Both the position numbers and the translations under genes were made by a program. This document shows positions 59,797 to 64,000 of a stretch of DNA of 64,000 nucleotides, in pieces. Position 1 is the stretch's first letter. Each line of letters begins with the position of its first letter. The DNA is from Bathymodiolus brooksi. Its lineage: Eukaryota; Mollusca; Bivalvia; Mytilida; Modiolidae. The notes beneath the pieces are model-generated. The model was not told the origin of the DNA. It searched no databases and saw nothing but the letters and a program-made list of their open reading frames with translations. The stretch lies in NCBI GenBank assembly GCA_963680875.1, contig OY804578.1, positions 103,197,689-103,261,688 on the forward strand, given 5' to 3'.

Positions 59797-60669
59797 GATT
59801 TTTCAACTCTATATACCATCCTACCGCATGACAAATTAAAAACCCGCTTAAAAGAAACAATTCACAAAGCTTTCAGTTATAGAAACTATGGCTCACAATT
59901 TGTTGTGTTAGGCTACAATTCCACATATTTTTCAAACAAAATTCAAAAAAGTAAAACATGCTACTCCGAGGAACAAGTGATCAGTATGCTGGAGTTCCTC
60001 ATCGACAACATATTTGTCTCCTTTGGAGGGATACTGTTTCAGCAGGTCGTCGGCATACCAATGGGTACGAATTGTGCCCCTCTTCTAGCCGATTTATTTT
60101 TATACTCATACGAGTCGGAGTTTCTTCAAAAGCTTGTAAAAGATAAGAAGATTCTTGAGGCTAGAGCCTTTAATTTCACATACAGGTATATTGATGACGT
60201 TTTATCTATCAATGATTCTAGATTTGCAGAATTTCTTCCATTGATATATCCTCCAGAGCTGGAAGTTAAAGAGACCACAGATACCGCTTCGTCCGCATCA
60301 TTTTTGGACTTATACCTCGAATTTGACGACAGTGGTCAAATCAGTACTAAAATATATGACAAACCGGACGACTTCAAATTTAAAATCATAAATTCTCCAA
60401 ATATGTGCAGCAATATACCAGCTTCTCCTGCATATGGTGTTTACATCTCGCAATTGATTCGTTATGCAAGGGCCAGTAGCAATTATTCTGATTTCCTGAA
60501 ACGTCATCTTCATCTGAGAAACAGGCTACTGGACCAGGTCTATAAAAAGATTCGCCTTATTCGATCTCTTAAAAAGTTTATATTCCGATACCAAGATCTT
60601 GTCGAAATATATTCCGTCTCTGCAGAAAAGATTATAATCGATGGATTTTCATATAGTGAAAATGTATAA
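59797..60669 (+). pseudogene. PLE reverse transcriptase core
   Basis: Begins DFSTLYTILPHDKLK (catalytic Asp motif), then GGILFQQVVGIPMGTNCAPL, LADLFLYSYE and FTYRYIDDVLSIN (YIDD catalytic pair), SFLDLYLEF and the C-terminal thumb region, ending FSYSENV and TAA. From 59797 to the stop no lesion is seen. The three catalytic Asp residues are present. Confidence 0.85.
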
Positions 60670-61379
60670 AGAAAAGTGGTCAAAAACAAAAATGTCAAAA
60701 ATATTTTTTTATCAATGTGTGACGTAAAAATGTTTTTGACATTCACTTCACTGAGCTTGGTGCTGTTATGACAACTGTTTTACCTGTTTTGTTCAAGTAT
60801 TGTTATAAATACTGTTATAGTGACAGCCGGAGACTTTGAGCCGTAATGAAAGGGGGAAGTTTGGCGCTTTAAAATTTGATTCAACCCACCATTTCTTTAG
60901 AAATGCCTGTACCAAGTCAGGGTCATTACGGTTTTCACAGTTTTCCGGTTGTTGACTGATTTTGTCTGTTTATATACTTATGAGTTTTGACTTTCCCTTT
61001 GTAAGATTGCTCGGAGTTCGGTAATTTTGTTATTACCCTTATTTATTATATATGGTCAAACTGTTTATCAATTATTCAAAACATCTTGAATCTTTAACCT
61101 AATATGGCATTCGCATGTGATTGAAATTAGCATAAAAACAGGCAGGAAAGAACATGTAAGGCTGTTCATTATAATGACAGCCTGCTTTACTTACAATCTG
61201 ATAAAATTAATATTGGGCCCTATGGAGTTTTATTTATTATTTGAATTATTTCTTTGACAACTTTTACTCAGATATGTATTGAATAATGTGTGCCTAAAAT
61301 GTTAAAAAGAGCAATAGAAAGCAAATCCCTCATTTTTAAATAATTGTTTCCCCTATTTTCAGAGTCACCAAACAGACTA

Positions 61380-62871
61380 TAGCATTATTAGAATTTATAG
61401 GTATATATTTGTTTGCCATTCATGGTATTGTCGCGTTGCCTATTAGAGTTTTTATTTTTTCGTTTCAATATAAATATCGCATTAACCTTTCAGGTAGTAC
61501 CGTTCAAACTAGCGACCAATTAGTTAAATCAAAATCGCTGGAATATGTGAATAATTACGCCTTCTTGTGCATTGTGATGTGCATTTTGCTTATAATATTA
61601 GGAATAGAAATGAATCCTGGTCCCTCTGATTTAGACTTATCAAGTAGTTCTGTAGTATCAGTTCAACCTCAACGACTGTAAGTAACTTTATACATAATTC
61701 CGTTTCCTTTCTTCATTTGAATATTCAAAGTATTACACCAAAATTAGATCTAATAGCCGCAGAATACTCTTGTCATGAGATACTCTCATTTACGGAAAGC
61801 TGGTTGTGCCCTCATGTAAGTGACGATATGCTTAAAATTCCTGGATACAAATTTCCCGCATTTCGACGAGACAGAGTAGGTAAAATGGGCGGCGGAGTGG
61901 TGGTTTTTGTAAAAGACCATATCAACTGTAAGCATAGACCTGATCTACAAATAGGGAATCTTGAATATATATATGGCTTGAGATAAAAATCAAGAACAAA
62001 AAATACTTATATGGAACATTTAATATTCCTCCCAATAGCAATCTGCAAACTTGGGATGAACTAGACCAATCAATTGATCTGGCATTAAACAATACCCATG
62101 ACATCATCATTACTGGTGATTTTAATATAAACCAATTAAGTGACAATCATAGGAACAAAATTAGTTCATTACTGACCCAATACAGCTTCCAACAGTTACT
62201 TACGGAACCCACTTACATGACTGAGCATAGCTCATCTCTATTAGATTTGGTTATGGTAAATAATCCCACGAGTGCTTTATATACGGAAGTCGCCCCCCCC
62301 CCTCCCCTTGTTAAACCAAATAAGATATCATTTACCTATTACTGGTGTTCTAAATCACCCAACTATAGTCAATGCCTCATTTAAGAGGAAAATATTCCTT
62401 TACGACAAAGGGGACTATGAATCTTACAGAAATCTCCTTTCTGTTGTGACTGGGATGGAATCTTCAGGAACGACGACATTGATATCATAACTAATACTAT
62501 TACAAACACAATTTTAGATGCAGCGAATAAAACTATTCCAAATAGATTCATAACGGTAAAGAAAGATAATCCACCTTGGATCACTACAAAAATAAAAAAA
62601 AGTACATACGCCGTAAAAATCGAATTCACAAAAAAGCAAAGAAAACTAATACTATCGGACAATGGGAAAAATTTCTGAAAATTCGTAATAAATGTAATAA
62701 ACTTTATATATTAAATGCAAAACAATCATATTTTGATAAAATTTCTGAAAAAATAAACACGGAGACAAACGGAAGTAAAAAGTGGTGGAATTTAGTCAAA
62801 AGTCTTCTTCACAGTGATTCAGGTGGTGATCGATCTATACAGCCACTTCAAGTTGAAAATGACATGATATA
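61380..62871 (+). pseudogene. LINE-II copy B N-terminus and endonuclease, broken
   Basis: Same hydrophobic start (FAIHGIVALPIRVFIFSF, CIVMCILLIILGIEMNPGP) and endonuclease (LSFTESWLCPHV, KMGGGVVVFV) as copy A with different lesions. A shift near 61650, an extra ta near 61967 and a C-run at 62293-62304 break it. The region KNKKKYIRRKNRIHKKAKKT to SLLHSDSGGD is a basic linker before the RT. A TAA at 62870-62872 replaces the CAA of copy A. Confidence 0.8.
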
Positions 62872-62872
62872 A

Positions 62873-64000
62873 GACGATAACAAAAAAGCTGAATTGTTTA
62901 ATGACTATTTTTGCAAACAAGCTGACCTTAATGATTCTGAAACTTCTGTGCCTGATATTACTGATATATTGATCAATGGTCTTGAACAAATTACTATTAC
63001 AGAAAACGAAGTGGACGATATATTGAAGATACTTGATACATCTAAAGCTATTGGGCCTGACCTGTTAAACCCTACGCTCCTTAAAGAAGCAGCATCTATG
63101 TTTAAATATCCCTTATGTAGACTGTTTAATTTATCATTAACACTTTCTACCTTTCCATCAGAATGGAAATATGCTAATGTGACCCCGGTTTTTAAAAAAG
63201 ATTGTCCCAGTAATTTGAAAAACTACAGACCAATTTCCCTCATTAGTATGGTTGCCAAGGTAATGGAGCGATTAGTCTATAAACATATTTATAACTATTT
63301 GATTGACAATAACTTAATTACTACCCATCAATCTGGTTTTACTCCTGGAGATTCTGCCGTTAATCAACTCCTGTACATCACAAATGAATTTGGTAGAGCG
63401 TTGGATGAAGGTAAGGAAGTGAGAGTTGTCTTTTGCGATATAAGTAAAGCATTTGACCGAGTTTGGCATAAGGGATTACTTCGTAAGCTTGAATCAATAG
63501 GGATTAGAGGATCAGTATTACCTTGGGTGAAAAACTACTTGTCTGAAAGAAAACAACGTGTCGTAATTAATAATTCAACTTCTAGTTGGCGTGACATAAA
63601 TGCTGGTGTACCCCAGGGATCAATTTTAGGCCCTCTTTTGTTCATTGTTTTCATAAATGACATACTGACCGATATTAATTCGACTATACAATTATTTGCC
63701 GATGGCAATTATCTGTACTTAATTGTAGACGACCCACAAGAAACAGCACAAACACTCAATGATGACCTAGTGAAATTACATGCATGGTCTACAAAATGGC
63801 TGTTAAATTTTAATCCACAGAAAACTGAAACCATGACTATCTCTCGAAAATTAAATAAACCCCATCAACCTAACCTTATTATGAATAAGACTATCATTAG
63901 TACTGTTACTGAACATAAACACCTTGGACTACAACTTTCTGACGATGGTAATTGGAATAAACATATTGACATGATAACTAAAAAAGCATTCTCACGTGTT
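62873..64000 (+). pseudogene. LINE-II copy B reverse transcriptase, cut by window end
   Basis: One uninterrupted frame from after the TAA to the window edge. It has NYRPISLISMVAKVMERLV, VFCDISKAFDRVWHKGL and AGVPQGSILGPLLF (the normal Ser, where copy A has Trp), but IQLFADGNYLY. The FADD box is FADG, a loss of one catalytic Asp. Copies A and B therefore died by different changes. The frame probably continues beyond the window. Confidence 0.85.

Larger units (their letters stand above)
57711..61042 (+). mobile_element. Penelope-like element with GIY-YIG upstream of RT (Naiad-like)
   Basis: Gene order is GIY-YIG endonuclease (57741-58274), linker (58275-59796), reverse transcriptase (59797-60669), then ~370 bases of 3' sequence ending ttattacccttat. 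Canonical Penelope elements have the endonuclease at the C-terminus; the N-terminal order is that described for the Naiad clade of invertebrates, to which I assign it by architecture. It sits inside transposon B at a point where copy A reads aaatatcatatgg (about 45600). In-frame stops and a frameshift make it inactive. Confidence 0.85.
55570..61377 (-). mobile_element. Tc1/mariner-related transposon B, interrupted by a PLE
   Basis: Ends and TA flanks (55568-55569, 61378-61379) as in copy A. Internal continuity is broken at 57711-61042 by the Penelope-like element. Confidence 0.88.
54994..64000. repeat. Composite copy B (runs off window end)
   Basis: Second copy of 43073-49735 with two added Penelope-like insertions (55331-55531 and 57711-61042). 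The common left border aatcacacgtc is at 54994. Confidence 0.9.

Overview
The window looks like a repeat-rich, AT-rich (my estimate is roughly two thirds A+T) invertebrate nuclear genome, most likely a bivalve mollusc of mussel type. The basis is a combination of tRNA-headed SINEs sharing one 3' core, a dispersed repeat I associate with mussel and oyster genomes, intronic splice signals, permuted Penelope-like and Tc1/mariner-related elements, and a rhodopsin-like GPCR. There are no bacterial operons, no rRNA and no convincing functional tRNA. The species assignment is inference.

Layout. 361-20841 is a head-to-tail array of five about 4.1-kb units, each carrying two tRNA-derived SINEs in opposite orientation, a dispersed repeat fragment and a degenerate internal subrepeat. 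I see no convincing gene in it. 22357-27180 is a decayed non-LTR retrotransposon with an intact ORF1 (coiled coil plus L1-like RNA-binding region) and a broken ORF2 (endonuclease, reverse transcriptase, C-terminal Cys/His motif). 27.2-31.5 kb holds repeats, a SINE and one gene-fragment exon. 31587-34061 holds two different TTAA-flanked inverted-repeat elements that share one TTAA. Each carries a minus-strand first-exon-like ORF ending at a splice donor; one of these is a THAP domain. 34.3-34.8 kb is a 39-bp minisatellite. 34950-40620 is a second tandem array of about 1.65 kb with exon-like segments on the minus strand. 41.1 kb has a 59-bp-arm foldback.

The right third is dominated by two copies (A, from 43073; B, from 54994 to the window end) of one composite: a CR1/jockey-like LINE whose 5' part is split at the same TA by a 2.5-kb Tc1/mariner-related transposon. 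That transposase has an unusually long D-to-E spacing of about 83 residues. Copy B was later hit twice by a Penelope-like element: once by a nearly full element with its GIY-YIG endonuclease upstream of the reverse transcriptase (permuted order), and once by a short 3' fragment. Copy A preserves both empty sites, so insertion order can be read: LINE, then DNA transposon, then duplication, then PLE.

The only clear host gene is a rhodopsin-family neuropeptide-type GPCR at 52921-54143 (minus), intact except for one in-frame TGA in the TM3 region. All autonomous elements seen here carry disabling lesions, so the window records past rather than current activity.
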